Shown: piece after piece, positions 12,080 through 23,699 of the stretch
Layout of the letters: each line of letters starts with the position of its first letter
How positions within the stretch are numbered: position 1 is the first letter of the stretch
NCBI RefSeq assembly: GCF_950295315.1
Contig: NC_080168.1
Location: 71,476,008 to 71,540,007, forward strand
Source: Erinaceus europaeus
Lineage: Eukaryota > Chordata > Mammalia > Eulipotyphla > Erinaceidae
Direction: 5' to 3'
Length of the DNA: 64,000 nucleotides
The notes under the pieces: model-generated
Told to the model about the DNA's origin: nothing
The model's database searches: none
What the model saw: the letters and a program-made list of their open reading frames with translations, nothing else
Position numbers and translations under genes: made by a program

Positions 12080-12703
12080 ACCACAGCTTTCTTAGCCATT
12101 CATCTGTTGTTGGACACCTGGTTTGCTTCCAGGCTTTAGCTATTGTGAATTCTGTTGCTATGAATATAGGTGTACACATATCTTTTTGTCTGGGTGTTAT
12201 GTAGTCCTTAGGATATATCCCTAGAAGAGAAATTACTGGGTCATATGGGAGGTCTGCTTCTAGCCTTCTGAGGGTTCTCCAGACTTCTCTCCACAGAGGT
12301 TGGACCAATTTACATTCTCATCGACAGTGTACAGGAGGGTTTCTTTGTCCCTACAACCTCTCCAGCATTTGTTGCTGCTGTCCTTTTTGATGTATGCCAT
12401 TCTCACAGGGGTGAGGTGGTATTTCAATGTTGTCTTTATTTGCATTTCTCTGACAATTAGTGACCTGGAGCAATTTTTCATATGTTTGTTGGCCTTTCAG
12501 ATCTCTTCTATGATGAACTCTGTTCATATCCTCTCCCCATTTTTGGATGGGATCATTTGTTTTTTTTTGTTGCTGAGCTCTTTATATATTTTGGTTATTA
12601 GCCTCTTGTCTGATGTAAAGATCTCTCATTCTGTGAGGGGTCTCTTTGTTTGGGTGATGGTTTCTTTTGCCGTGCAGAAGCTCTTCAATTTGATGTAGTT
12701 TCA

Positions 12704-12706
<3 letters not shown>
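12080..12706 (-). mobile_element. L1 ORF2 C-terminal coding remnant
   Basis: The minus-strand frame reads LLGIYPKDYITP and FIATEFTIAKAWKQTRCPT, the hallmark C-terminal region of L1 ORF2. A second frame has [20 protein letters not shown]. Frameshifts separate them, so it is inactive. Confidence 0.93.

Positions 12707-12746
<40 letters not shown>
12707..12746. repeat. (TA)n microsatellite
   Basis: About 20 TA units adjoining the poly-T of the next SINE fragment. Confidence 0.95.
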
Positions 12747-12760
<14 letters not shown>

Positions 12761-12850
12761 GCCTCCAGGGTTATTGCTGGGACTTGGTACCTGCACTATG
12801 AATCCACTGCTCCTGGAGGCTATTTTTTTCCCCTTTTGTAGCCCTTGTTG
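12747..12850 (-). mobile_element. SINE 3' module only
   Basis: TTTGCCTCCAGGGTTATTGC to GCTCCTGGAGGC and CCCCTTTTGTAGCCC; the tRNA-like head is absent, so it is a 5'-truncated insertion in L1. Confidence 0.8.
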
Positions 12851-13166
12851 ATTGATTTGTTTTTGATTTAGTCTTCCTTGCAGCTGGGTTTGTATTATCA
12901 AAGATGACCTTAAGATTTAGATGAGAAAGTGTCCACTAATGTTTTCCTCTAAGTATTTGATAGTTCCTGGTCTAACATCCAGGTCCTTGATACATTTGGA
13001 GTTGCCTTCTGTTTCTGGTAAGATAAGGTCATTCAGTTTCATTTTTCTGCACGTTTCAACCCAGTTTTCCCAGCACCATTTATTGAAGAGAGTCTCCTTC
13101 ATTCATTTAATAATTTAGGCCCCTTTATAAAAAAAATAGATATCCATAGGTATGTGTGTGTGTGAT
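12851..13166 (-). mobile_element. L1 ORF2 remnant, continued
   Basis: CCAGTTTTCCCAGCACCATTTATTGAAGAG is a classic reversed ORF2 segment. Confidence 0.88.
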
Positions 13167-13176
13167 CTCTTACTTT

Positions 13177-13432
13177 TATTTTAAATTAATCAATTTTTAT
13201 TAGTGATTTAATAATGATTAATAAGATTATAAGATAACAAGGGTATAATCCATACAGTTCCCACCACCAGAGTTCTGTGTCCCATCCTCTTCATTGGAAG
13301 CTTCCCTATTCTTTATCCCTCTGGCAGTATGAACCAAAATTCTTTGTGGGGTGCATAAGGTGGAAGGTCTGGTTTCTGTAATTGCTTCTCTGCTGGACAG
13401 GGGCATTGGCAGGTGGATCCATACCCCAGACT
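13177..13432 (-). mobile_element. L1 3' end inserted in L1
   Basis: From TTTTTATTAGTGATTTAATAATG through TAATTGCTTCTCTGCTGGAC. CTCTTACTTT flanks the 13177-13622 block (13167-13176, 13623-13632). Confidence 0.8.
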
Positions 13433-13622
13433 GTTTTTTAAAAATTTTTATTTATAAAATGGAAACACTGAGAAGACCATAGGATAGAGGGGTACAGTTC
13501 CACACAGGTCCCACCACCAGAGCTTCATATCCCATCCCCTCCCCTGATAGCTTTCCTATTCTTTAACCCTCTGGGAGTATGGACCCTGGATCATTATGGG
13601 GTGCAGAAGGTGGAAGCTGGAC
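13433..13622 (-). mobile_element. Second L1 3' end
   Basis: A second reversed start (TTATAAAATGGAAACACTGAG) with CCCACCACCAGAGCTTCATA; a tandem or nested partner of the copy at 13177. Confidence 0.8.
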
Positions 13623-13689
13623 CTCTTACTTTTTAATCCGATGCTCTAGACACTTGACTGTCTCCCAGGATGCTCCAACACATTTTATT

Positions 13690-13845
13690 TATTTGTGTTT
13701 TACTTAACTTTTAAATTAATGATTTAATAGTGGTTCACAAGATTGCAAGATTACAGGGTAATCACCACATTTACCACGAAAGTTGGTGTCCCACTTCTCA
13801 ACAATAACAATAATAGTTCTCCCAAAGTCTTAGAGACAGTTTGGC

Positions 13846-13898
<53 letters not shown>

Positions 13899-14213
13899 TG
13901 TGTGTGTGTGTAAGTTAATGTGTATCAGTTCTCTAGATTGCATATATGAGTGAAACCATCCAGTAGTTGTCTGTCACCTCATCCATTTTGTTCCAAAGGA
14001 CACAATATTGTAAGTTAGAGCCATTTCCCTCAAATGACCCATGCATGCCTGTACAAGTGTTTTCATTTTCCTAAATAAAGTATGTGATCATGACAAATCA
14101 GGCATTTTGGGTAGACACCTGTGTCTCATCATTGCCTTACAATAATACCATCCTTTTTTTTTTCTTTCAAATGCAGAGTAGTATTCCATGGAGTATAGAT
14201 ATCCCATAATGTC
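13690..14213 (-). mobile_element. L1 with short 3' UTR
   Basis: GATTTAATAGTGGTTCACAAG, AGTGAAACCATCCAGTAGTTG and AGAGTAGTATTCCATGGAGT. An (TG)n tract interrupts it. It continues 14485-14530. Confidence 0.8.
13850..13912. repeat. (TG)n microsatellite
   Basis: About 30 TG units with one TA; Z-DNA-prone. Confidence 0.95.
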
Positions 14214-14484
14214 ATTTTATTTATTTATTTCCTTTTTTTGCCCTTGTTGTTTTGTTGTTGTAGTTATTGATGTCATTGTTGTTGGATAGGACAGAGAGAA
14301 ACGGAGAGAGGAGGGGAAGACAGAGAGGGGGAGAGAAAGATAGACACTTGCAGACCTGCTTCACCACTTGTGAAGCAACCCGCCTGCAGGTGGGGAGCCG
14401 GGGGCTCGAACCAGGATTCTTACACGCAGTCCTTGTGCTTTGCGCCACATGCACTTAACCTGCTATACTACTGCCTGGCTCCCT
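14214..14484 (-). mobile_element. SINE type A in L1
   Basis: Complete reversed type A; CCCATAATGTC duplicated at 14203-14213 and 14485-14495. Confidence 0.95.
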
Positions 14485-14546
14485 CCCATAATGTCTTTAG
14501 CTAGTCATCAGTTGATGTTCCATAACCTTTTAAAAAGACCTCAATG

Positions 14547-14761
14547 GTGGCCAGGTGGTGGCACACCTGGTTGAGCGCACATAGTACTAAGCGAAAGGAC
14601 CCGGGTCCAAGCCCCAGTTTCCACCTGCAGGGGGAAGCTTCATGAGTGGTGGAGCAGGGCTGCAGGTGTCTCTCTGTCTTTCTCCCTCTCTTTCTCCCCC
14701 TTCCTCTCAATTTCTGGCTGTCTCTACCCAATAAATAAATAAATATAATGATTAAAAAATT
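14547..14761 (+). mobile_element. SINE type B, full length
   Basis: GGCCAGGTGGTGGCACACCTG to AATAAATAAATAAATATAAT; perfect 14-base duplication AAAAGACCTCAATG (14533-14546, 14762-14775), suggesting a recent copy. Confidence 0.95.
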
Positions 14762-14775
14762 AAAAGACCTCAATG

Positions 14776-15622
14776 TGTAGAATTAGGTAGCATAAGGAAT
14801 TTAATGTTCAATTTAATGGTAAACGAAGTAGGGTGCAACAGGAAGTAACTTATTGATAATGAAAAGTCACGATGCATAATACAACTGTGAAGAAGTTTAA
14901 GGACCTTGTGGTATCCTAAAAAAATAAATTTGCCTTTTATCCCTGTACTAACTTCTACATTTAAGTAAGGATAGTGCAGGTCCCATCTTGTAAGTGACAT
15001 TTGATAGCAGTTGCCCCCCCCCCATCCTCAGGTGATGAGTCTGTTTTTGCAGCAGGACTCAGATTTTTATTAATTTTCTCAAATTGCATTGGTGGTGGGC
15101 AGCTTGGAAATGAGAAACCAGTAGCGGAGAGGAAGAGCAGGGTCTGGTGAGGAGGAGACCCAGGGAAGCTCTCAAGAGTCAGCTGCCAGCCAGCTCTGCT
15201 TCAATGCAAACTTCTAGGGAAGGCCACATGGGAAATACTGTAGGCTTTTCAGGTCATTTGGTCTGTGGAAACCACTCAACAGCAATCTTCAGTAAACAAA
15301 AGGACATGACTGAGTGCCAGTAAAACAGCACAGATCAACATTGAACTTCAGAGTTCCTGAGGTTTTCACACATCACACAACACTATTCTTCTGACCCTCT
15401 CAAACATTTGAAAATTAAAAAAAAAAAATTATCCTCATCTCATGGGCTCTAGAAAAATGGGTGGAAAGGTAGATTTGGCTTTGCTTTTCTGACCTCTTCC
15501 CTGCAATTTTCTCTTTTTAATAAAAGTCGCCTTTTATTATGGAAGGTTAATTTCAACTCTGTTGTAAACAAGAGAAAACTTCAGACTCCCAGATGAAAAG
15601 CTCCTTGTTCTATTTCTTGCTA
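14776..15622. other. Intron 2 sequence without recognised repeats
   Basis: A C-run near 15015 and moderate GC. No exon-like segment is supported. Confidence 0.5.
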
Positions 15623-16140
15623 TGTTGCAGCAGACTGGACTGCCCAGGTTACTCAGGACAAACAGTGAGACTAAGAGACACTTGGGAGAAGAATAAGGAG
15701 TTTATTTATGCTAGTGGGTCCAGATTGGGATCACTCCCTTAAAACCTGAACCCCAGACAAGGCTAGAAGCAGGCTTTTATCTGTGGTTAGCAGAGAGGGG
15801 CTGGCTGCTTATAGGGTATGGCTGGCAGGCAGGAGCTGCTTGTGGGTAGCTGCAGGTAGTTGTACAGAAGTAGAATTTAGTTGTTAGGAAGGACACTTTC
15901 AAGCTCTGCAGGTTGCTTACCTGTTACCCCCCACCCCTTAACCCCAGTTTATTGGCCCTGCACCGGCTGGGTTCTGACTTCTCTGTGCTTGCTGCCTCAG
16001 GTGTACCTGCATCTAAGTCCTTATCTTTCAGCCGTTTCATCAGGGTTTGAGAGAGACCTCTAAAGCAACAATGCCTTTATGTTTTATTCCTGGTAGGCCT
16101 TGGGGCCTTGTACCTGCAATGACAGGGTTATGCAGCCTCC
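15623..16140 (-). mobile_element. Possible ERV LTR (boundaries uncertain)
   Basis: The segment begins TGTTGCAGCAG. On the minus strand it has AATAAA (15706-15701) and a TATA-like ATAAAAG about 70 bases upstream of it near 15773, the same layout as the clear minus-strand LTR at 59113. It resembles none of the SINE or L1 families here. I could not find the far end or a target-site duplication, so it may be unique intron sequence instead. Confidence 0.4.
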
Positions 16141-16169
16141 CTGGGTCAATATTTCTCATTCTTTACTTT

Positions 16170-16305
16170 AGAGATAGGGGCAGGGGGTAGAAAGGAGAGA
16201 TACCACAACAACTGGTCCATCATCCATGGGGTTCCCATGTGCATTATGGGGGTGAACTTTCTCTTCACTCCTCAGTATGGTGATATGTACCGTGTCTGAT
16301 TTGCT
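16170..16305 (-). mobile_element. SINE type F
   Basis: GAGAGATACCACAACAACTGG, CATCCATGGGGTTCCCATGTG and CAGTATGGTGATATGTACCG. Confidence 0.8.
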
Positions 16306-16818
16306 TAAAGTTTTAGATATCAATTTATAAGATTTTTGAACTAGGAAGACCATAATAGTTTAGAACTACTAGCAGCAAAGGTACCAAATTTTTTTGTATC
16401 TAAGACTTGAGGAAACCTTCCCTTTGGCATCAGCTTTTACATTTTTATTTATTTATTTTTTATCATTTTATTGGTGGAATAATGATTTACAGAACAATTA
16501 AAATTACCATTTTTTTAAATAACTCACACACATTTAAGCTCAGTTAACACAAACCTGCCAAACTAGTTATCCTCCTCTAGCAGGAAGTGAGAGGTTTTAG
16601 GGTATCTTATGACTGACTACCTCTTTCTTCTCTAATTATTGTTTGCAAAAATCAGCTGAGTCTTACTATGTCGCCTTCCTGGGTTATAGTACATTGAGGG
16701 TCTTGTGACATAAGTCAAGCCACCACTTCCCTTTCTTAAGCTGTAAGATGCCCAAGTGTGGTATCCCTGGACAGAGAATCCATGTTAAGAAGACTAAGCC
16801 CAAAACTGGTTTTGTAAT
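16306..16818. other. Intron 2 sequence, mostly unassigned
   Basis: 16440-16520 (TTTATTGGTGGAATAATGATTT) may be an L1 3' end; the rest is unrecognised. Confidence 0.4.
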
Positions 16819-16819
16819 T

Positions 16820-16857
<38 letters not shown>

Positions 16858-17048
16858 TTAGACAGAGACAGAAGGGAGGGAGGGAGAGGGGAGAGAGAGC
16901 AAGGGGGGAGGGGAGAGAGAAAGAGAGAGAGAGAGAGAGAGCAAGCACAGTCCTAAAGTGTCCTTCAATGAATTGGGAGTAGGGCCTGTACCTGGCTCAC
17001 ATACATGGAAAGGCAGCACACTATCCAAGTGAGCTATTTCACCAGCCT

Positions 17049-17050
<2 letters not shown>
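16819..17050 (-). mobile_element. SINE type E
   Basis: An (ATTG)n tail (about 8 units), a long GA-rich tract at 16861-16942, then GGCAGCACACTATCCAAGTG and GAGCTATTTCACCAGCC. Confidence 0.88.
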
Positions 17051-17081
<31 letters not shown>

Positions 17082-17412
17082 CTCTAGGGTTATCGCTGGG
17101 GCTTGGTGCCTGCACTATGAATCCACTGCTCCTGGAGACCATTTTCCCCATTTTGTTGCCCTTATTGTTGCACTTGTTGTAGTTGTTATTGTTTTCATAG
17201 CTGTTGTTGTTGTTAGATAGGACAGAGTGAAATCTAGAGAGAAGGGCAAGACAGAGAGAGGGAGAGAAAGACAGACACCTGCAGACCTGCTTCACTTCTT
17301 ACAAAGTGACTCCCAGCAGGTGGGGAGCTGGGGGCTCCAACCCGCATCCTTACGTTAGCCCTTAAGCTTTCCACCATGTGCGCTTAACCCGCTGTGCTAC
17401 TGCCCAGCTCCC
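17051..17412 (-). mobile_element. SINE type A, long form
   Basis: About 30 T, then TTGCCTCTAGGGTTATCGC through the full head. CACCAGCCTAG (17040-17050) and CACCAGCCCAG (17413-17423) flank it. Confidence 0.94.
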
Positions 17413-17423
17413 CACCAGCCCAG

Positions 17424-18239
17424 TTTTTGTCATTTATTTTTATTTGTGATTAATAGTGGGTCACAATATTGTAAGATTACAATGTCTAGTTCCACACTGT
17501 ACCTACCACTAAGATTCTGTGTCCTTACCCTCCAACTTCCCAAAGATAACACATAGCCACCAGAGTTCTCACAGAGTATTAGAAACAGTTTCTTTCTTTT
17601 TCTCTCTTAAGTTCATGAGTATTAGTTACCTGGATTCGACATATGGGTGAAACCCTCCAGTAGTTATCTTACTTATTTCACTAAGTATAACCACCATCAG
17701 TTCCATTCTTTTGTCCTAAACGACACAGTATCTTCTTTTTGATTATAGGTAGTAGTCCATGGAGTATGTATCCCATAACTTCTTTAGCCAGTCATCTGTT
17801 GATGGGCCCCCACACTCTGGCTATTGTGAATAATGCAGCTCTGAACACAGGGATGCACATGTGCCTTAGAATTAGTGATTTTGTGTTTTTTGCATAGATG
17901 CTTAAGAGTCGTATTGTTGAATTATAAGGCAATCTCATTTCTGTTTGTTTAAGGACTGTCTTTACGGTCTTGTAACGGGGCTGAGCCAGCTTGCATTCCC
18001 ACAAGCAGTGTAGCAGAGCCTCATTTTCTCCACAACCTCACCAACACCTGCCATTTCCTGATTTGATGTCATAGGATATTCTCACAGGTGTGAGATGGAA
18101 TCTCCGTAAAGTTTTAATTTGCATTTCTCTAATGCTGAGTTGAGGTAGGACATTTCTTCTTATGTCTGTGGCCATTTGTATCTTTATAAAATGTCTATTT
18201 AGTTCCTTTACCTAATTTTTAAAATGTTTATTTTTTATA
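17424..18239 (-). mobile_element. L1 with short 3' UTR, 5'-truncated
   Basis: From ATTAATAGTGGGTCACAATA to ORF2 C-terminal text. The minus strand reads MRLPYNSTIRLLSIYAKN and CIPVFRAALFTIARVW, an L1 ORF2 C-terminal motif. Confidence 0.88.
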
Positions 18240-18522
18240 TTTATTTATTTTCCCTTTTTGTTGTCCTTGTTGCTTTTTTATTGTTGTTGTAGTTACTATT
18301 GTTGTTGTTATTGATTCGTTGTTCTTGGATAAGACAGAGAGAAATGGAGAGAGGCGGGGAAGACAGAGGAGGAGAGAAAGATAGACACTTGCAGACCTGC
18401 TTCACCGCTTGAGAAACGACTCCCCTGCAGGTGGGGAGCCTGGGGCTCGAACCGGGATCCTTATGCCAGTCCTTGCGCTTTGCGCCACGTGTGCTTAACT
18501 CGCTGTGCTACCACCTGACTCC
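18240..18522 (-). mobile_element. SINE type A
   Basis: Reversed TTTTCCCTTTTTGTTGTCC to CTGTGCTACCACCTGACTCC. Confidence 0.94.
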
Positions 18523-18700
18523 CTACTTTTTGTTATTTTTATTTTTATTATTTTATTATTATTATTTTTTACACCTGAAGATCTGCTTCACCACCTGTGA
18601 AGGACCCCCCTGCAGGTGGGGAGCCGGGGGCTCGAACTGGAATCCTTACGCAGGTCTTTGTGCTTTGTGCCAAACCCGCTGTGCCACTGTCTGGCTCCCC
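18523..18700 (-). mobile_element. SINE type A, internally shortened
   Basis: Only an A/T tail and the tRNA-like half (AGCCGGGGGCTCGAACTGG) remain; the purine tract is missing. Confidence 0.85.
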
Positions 18701-18702
18701 TA

Positions 18703-18872
18703 TTTTTTTTTTAATAGTCTTTTTTTAAAAAAATAATTAAAAAAATATTAACAAACTAATTAATAGAGAACCAGACATCACTCTGGTGCAATTGCTGTTG
18801 GGCTTGAACTCAGGACCTCATGTTCGAAAGTCCAGTGCTTTATGCAGCAGGTTGCCTCTGGGACCACTACCT
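18703..18872 (-). mobile_element. SINE type C
   Basis: GAACCAGACATCACTCTGG and TGAACTCAGGACCTCATG, ending TTGCCTCTGGGACC. Confidence 0.85.
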
Positions 18873-20990
18873 ACTTTTTTTTTTTTTTTTAATAAAAAGG
18901 AAACATTGACAAAGCCATAGGATAAGAGGGGTACAGCTTCGCACAATTCCCACCACCAGACCTCCATATACCATCCCCTCCCCTGATAGCTTTCCTACTC
19001 TTTAACCCCCTGGGAGTATTGGACCCAAGATCATTGTGGGATGCAGAAGGTTGAAGGTTTGGCTTCTGTAATTGCTTTCCCGCTGAACATGGGCATTGAC
19101 AAGTCGATCCATACTCCCAGCCTGTCTCGCTCTTTCCCTAGTGGGGAAGATCTCTGGGGAAGCGGAGCTCCAAGGCACATTGGTGGGGTTGTCTGTCCAG
19201 GGAAGTCTGGTCGGCATCCTGCTAGCAGCTGGAACCTGGTGGCTGAAAAGAGAGTTAATGCATAAAGCCAAACAAATTGTTGAACAGTCGTGAACCTAAA
19301 CACTGGAATAGTGCAGATGAAGTGTTGGGGGTGGTTCTCCATTTTGTAGATAGCTAGTAGGCATATTTTAGTTATATTTCAAAGGGCCTGTAGCTATACT
19401 AGTTTTTTTTTTCCCCTCTGAGCCTGAAATCTGCTTTGCAGGTGAATCCTAATTATTGTCTGGGGAGATGATGTCATGGCTGGCAGAAGGACCAGAAAGC
19501 TGGATCAGGGAAGAGAGTAGCTCCCTAATATGGGGAAGGGCTACAAATATTATGGTAAACCCCATCAATTTGATGTGATCTGGGGCCCATAATTAGCTTA
19601 GGAGCCTGTGTGACCTCTACATCCCTCTAGATCTGAGCTAACATTCTGTGGTCATGAGTAGGAACATTCCATGCTGCCCCAGTATCAACCCATCTTCCTC
19701 AGGTGTAGCATAGAGTATATTGTCCATCCTCCCTTTGGAGGATGGAACATTCTCTACCATTGTTGATCCAGGTTGAGGACAGGGTCCTATGGGGGCCTAC
19801 AAAAGGGGTCTATTTTGTTGTTCCTGATAGAAATGACCGGTAATAATGGAGAGAGGGATTTATTTGAGTTCTAGGCCCATCAAGTCTGTTTGGGAATATC
19901 AGAACTCCCTGATTAGGGCCCCAGCTGGTGGAATGGCCTGATAGTGACTCAAGAGTCATCACTGAAGTATGCCGGTCTCTTTCCTTTATTCAGCTTTTGC
20001 AGTCCTTGCTTTGATAAGGTTAGCTTTGGAGTGAGTGAGAGAACTGTAATAGGAAGTAGGTGAGGAGGGTATCTAAGTCAAAGTGGACACTATTTCATTA
20101 TGAACTTGATACTGATTTACTACAGACTATTGTGTATTTTTGCTTTCAGGTATATATTTTGCCCTAATTTATGGATACATGTGAACATATGCTCTATCTT
20201 ACGGGACCTGACCTATATCTAGGTTTTGAGACTTTGTTAGAAAGTGAACCTCCTGGAATGGAATTAGAGAATACCATGAAAGGAAAGGTCTCACCCAAGT
20301 GATGAGGGTGAAGGGTTGGCAATCCATGCCTGATGTCTCTGTACACAGTCTGAGGTGAAGCATGCTGAGATGGTACTCATTGCATTGATTAGGTTGGAAT
20401 CGGCGGATGCAATATCATTTGGCCTGACTTGAGAGAAGCATGCAGGGAAGTGAGCCTCACCCCAGAGGTTCCAGGATTGGGAGAAACATATAGGCTCTAT
20501 AGAGAAAGTGGGAGATTCCTGTTGTCTTAGGGTTTAAGAAGACAAAATATAGCTATTGCAATAAGTACATTGTTTGGCAATTGGGTTAACTTTGAAAAAT
20601 CCCCTTGTTAGGATTTGCTGTATCATACACACCATCACCATATTTTATGTCCTTTGACGTTATTTGCATATAGCTATTCCACCGGTTGCTTTTGTTCTCC
20701 CTGGACTAAACTTTTAAGAGAGTCAACCTATCAATGACTCAACCTATGTATTAAAAAGACTCAGTCTGTGCTTTAAAAAGTTTGAGACATTCAATCAATT
20801 TTCCCCTCTAATATTAATTAAATAATGATTTAAATGACTACTAATTGATAGGAGTGTACATAAAAACCATTCCCACCACCTAAAGACTATGTCCCATCTC
20901 CCTGGCTCCCTTCTCCACCCCATGAAGTTGAACATCCACCCTCACCCTCCACCCAGGGTTTTTACTTTGGTGCCCTACTAACCTACTTTG
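18873..20990 (-). mobile_element. L1 with long 3' UTR
   Basis: Begins after poly-T with AAAAAGGAAACATTGACAAAG and runs collinear with 9172-11330 (GCAGAAGGTTGAAGGTTTGG, GGACCAGAAAGCTGGATCAG, CCACCCTCACCCTCCACCCAGGG). It ends near TTTACTTTGGTGCCCTAC. Confidence 0.88.
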
Positions 20991-21377
20991 TTTTATTTGG
21001 TTATTATTTATCTCTTTTGTTGAACTCTACCAATTCTTTATAGATGTTTGATATAAGTCATTTGTCAAATGTGTGATGTGGAAATATCTCCTTCCATTTA
21101 CTGGGTTGCCTTGTGTTATTTGCTTTTGATGTGCAGAAGCTTTTTAGTTTGATGTAGTCCCATGTACTTTTGTTTTCATTTTCCATGCCCCATTTTTATT
21201 TGATTTTGGTGTATGGTGTTAAGTGTCAATCTGTATTCATTTTTCTACCTGTGGCTGTCCAACTTCCCCAGTACCATTTGTTGAAAAGAACTTCTTTATC
21301 CTATTGAATCATTTTGGCCTCTTTGTCATATATTAGGTGGTATATGTATGGGTTCATTTCTGGTCTCTTGACTTTTT
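20991..21377 (-). mobile_element. Older L1 ORF2 fragment
   Basis: GTTGAACTCTACCAATTCTTTATAG and CCCAGTACCATTTGTTGAAAAG are reversed ORF2. The abrupt join at 20990 means either an internal deletion or a different element. Confidence 0.85.
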
Positions 21378-21670
21378 AAAAAATATTTATTTATTTTCCT
21401 TTTTGTTGCCCATGTTGTCTTTATCATCGTTGTAATTATTATTGTTGTTATTGATGTTGTCATTGTTTGATAGGCCAGAGAGAAATGGAGAGGGGAGGGG
21501 AAGACAAGGAGGGGGAGAGAAAGATAGACACCTGCAGACCTGCTTCACCACTTGTAAAGCGAGTCCCCTGCAGGTGGGGAGCCGGGCACTCAAACCGGGA
21601 TCCTTATGCAGGTCCTTGCACTTTGCACCACCTGCGCTTAACCTGCTCCACCACTGCCTGACCCCCGGGG
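21378..21670 (-). mobile_element. SINE type A in L1
   Basis: Full type A; CTCTTGACTTTTT duplicated at 21365-21377 and 21671-21683. Confidence 0.95.
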
Positions 21671-22500
21671 CTCTTGACTTTTTTCCATTTGTCTGTTTTT
21701 ATTCCAGTACCATGCTGTTTTAATCACTATTTCTTTGTAGTATAAAGGAAAGTTGGGGAGTGTGATACCTTAATATTCTTCTTTTTATTCTTAGACGTGC
21801 ATTGGCTATTCATAGTTTTATTTTTTTTTTTTTTGATTTTTTGTGACTCCACATAAATTTTTGGACCAATTGTCCAATTTCCTTGAAAATGTCATTGGGA
21901 TCTTGATAGGGACTACATTGAATCTGTAGATTGCTTTTGGTAGAATGGCCATTTTTTAACAATATATATTCTTCTGATCCAGGAACAAGGAATGCTCTTC
22001 CCTTTCTGTGTGTTATCTCTATTTTAGCAATGTCCTATAATTTTCATTGTCAAGGTTCTTTGCCTCCTTCATGAATTTCACCTCAAACTATTTTATCTTT
22101 TTGGGTTTGACTGTAAATGTGGCTGAGTCTTTTATTTCTCTTTCCTCTGACTCTTCATTTGTATACAGAAATGCCACGGATTTATGTGTATTGATTTTGT
22201 ATCCTGCTACTTTGTTGAATTTATTGATTATTTCTAGAAGCTGTTGGTGTAGTCTTTGGGGTTCTCTAGGTATAATGTCATATCATCAGCAAATAGTGAT
22301 CATTTGATGGCTTTCTTTACAGTATACAGTACACCTACCTTTAACACCTCTTTTTTTTTTTTTTTGGTCTGATTGCAGTGGTGGGGACTTAGAGAACTAT
22401 GTTGAATAGCAGTGGAGATAGTGAACGTCCTTGTCTGGCTCCAGATTCCAGGGGAAAACTTTCAGTTTCTCCCCATCGAGCTGTGGGTTTTTCTGTGTGA
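21671..22500 (-). mobile_element. L1 ORF2 remnant (reverse transcriptase region)
   Basis: The minus-strand frame near 22440-22390 ends PLLFNIVL after RQGRSLS, the conserved LSPLLFNIVLE area of L1 reverse transcriptase. Frames are broken elsewhere. Confidence 0.92.
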
Positions 22501-22926
22501 GTAATCATCACCTGCCAAGAGACTTCAGGAGGTGCTGAGCCACCGCAGCAGCTAGCACGGCTGGTGAATGCCTTGCTATCAGGTGCCACATGAAAAAGTG
22601 ACGTTTGAGCACAAGCTTTGTGGATAAGAGTCCCAGGTGAGGGGCTTGGGAGGGTGTCTGTTTGTGGGGGGGGGGGATGAAAGCAGCTGGGTTTCTATAC
22701 CATGGCAGCACAGACAGCAAACATTAGTAATAGTTATGTTTCCCTCACCTGAGAATACAGGTAATTTAGATGTAATTGTCAGAAAAATGTTGAGGACATT
22801 CAGGGGGGATCTTTGCATTTTGTTAAAGGACAGTGACAAAGACTTCATTTAATGCAGAGCCGCTTACCCTATTCCAAGGAATCCCATCTCTTGGGTTGAA
22901 TTGTAGTCCTTAAAAGTGAGGGCAGT
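22501..22926. other. Intron 2 sequence without recognised repeats
   Basis: A G9 run at 22667; otherwise plain. Confidence 0.45.
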
Positions 22927-23285
22927 TGGGGGTCAGGCAGGAGTGTAGTGGATTAATCACACATGTCATGAAGCACAAGGACTAGTGTAGGGACCCCGGT
23001 TTGAGCCCCCGGCTCCCCACCTGCAGGGGAGTCGCTTCATAGGCGGTGAAGCAGATCTGCAGGTGTCTGTCTTTCTCTCCCCCTCTCTGTCTTCCCCTCC
23101 TCTCTCCTTTTCTCTCTGTCCTGTCCAACAACAATGACATCTATAACAACAACAACAATAAAAATAATAACCATAACAACGATAAAACAACAAGGGCAAC
23201 AATAGGGGGAGGAAATGGCTTCCAGGAGCAGTGGATTCATGGTGCAGGCACCGAGCCCCAGCAATAACCCTGGAAGGAAAAAAAA
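22927..23285 (+). mobile_element. SINE type A, long form
   Basis: TTGGGGGTCAGGCAGGAGTG to CAGCAATAACCCTGGAAGG with oligo-A. Confidence 0.93.
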
Positions 23286-23287
23286 AG

Positions 23288-23447
23288 TGGGGACATCCTG
23301 GGAGGTTGTGCAATAGATAAGGTGTTGGACTCTCAAGCTTGAGGTCCTGAGTTCAATCCCTGTCACTACATGTGCCAGACTGATGCTCTGGTTTTCTTTC
23401 TTTCTCTTATACCCATTCACTTAGTAAATAAATACATCTTAGAGAAG
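23288..23447 (+). mobile_element. SINE type C
   Basis: CATCCTGGGAGGTTGTGCAAT, GAGTTCAATCCCTGTCAC and a tail of AATAAATACATCTTAG. Confidence 0.9.
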
Positions 23448-23458
23448 AAAAAGCAAAA

Positions 23459-23484
23459 AGGAAAGGAAAGGAAAGGAAAGGAAA
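23459..23484. repeat. (GGAAA)n tract
   Basis: Four to five AAAGG units between two SINEs. Confidence 0.85.
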
Positions 23485-23690
23485 AAGGAGCAGTGCATAG
23501 GTGTTACTATGTGCAAGGATCTTGCCCCTGCCCCATCTCCACCTGTGGAGGGGGTGGGAGTTGGGGGGAAGAAGCTTCACAAGTGGTGAAGCAGTTGTCT
23601 GTCTTTCTGTCCCTTTGTGTCCCCCTTCCTTACCAATTTCTCTCAGTCCTATTAAATAAATAAAGTTTAAAAAAGGATTTGTTTAAAAAT
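23485..23690 (+). mobile_element. SINE type B
   Basis: GTGTTACTATGTGCAAGGATC, CTTCACAAGTGGTGAAGCAG and ATTAAATAAATAAAG. Confidence 0.85.
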
Positions 23691-23699
23691 TAAAAAGAT

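Noticed and set aside
12072..12481. Conserved-looking open frames with PKDY and REMQIKTT motifs
   Set aside because: They are L1 ORF2 fragments in different frames with SINE insertions, not host genes or active elements.
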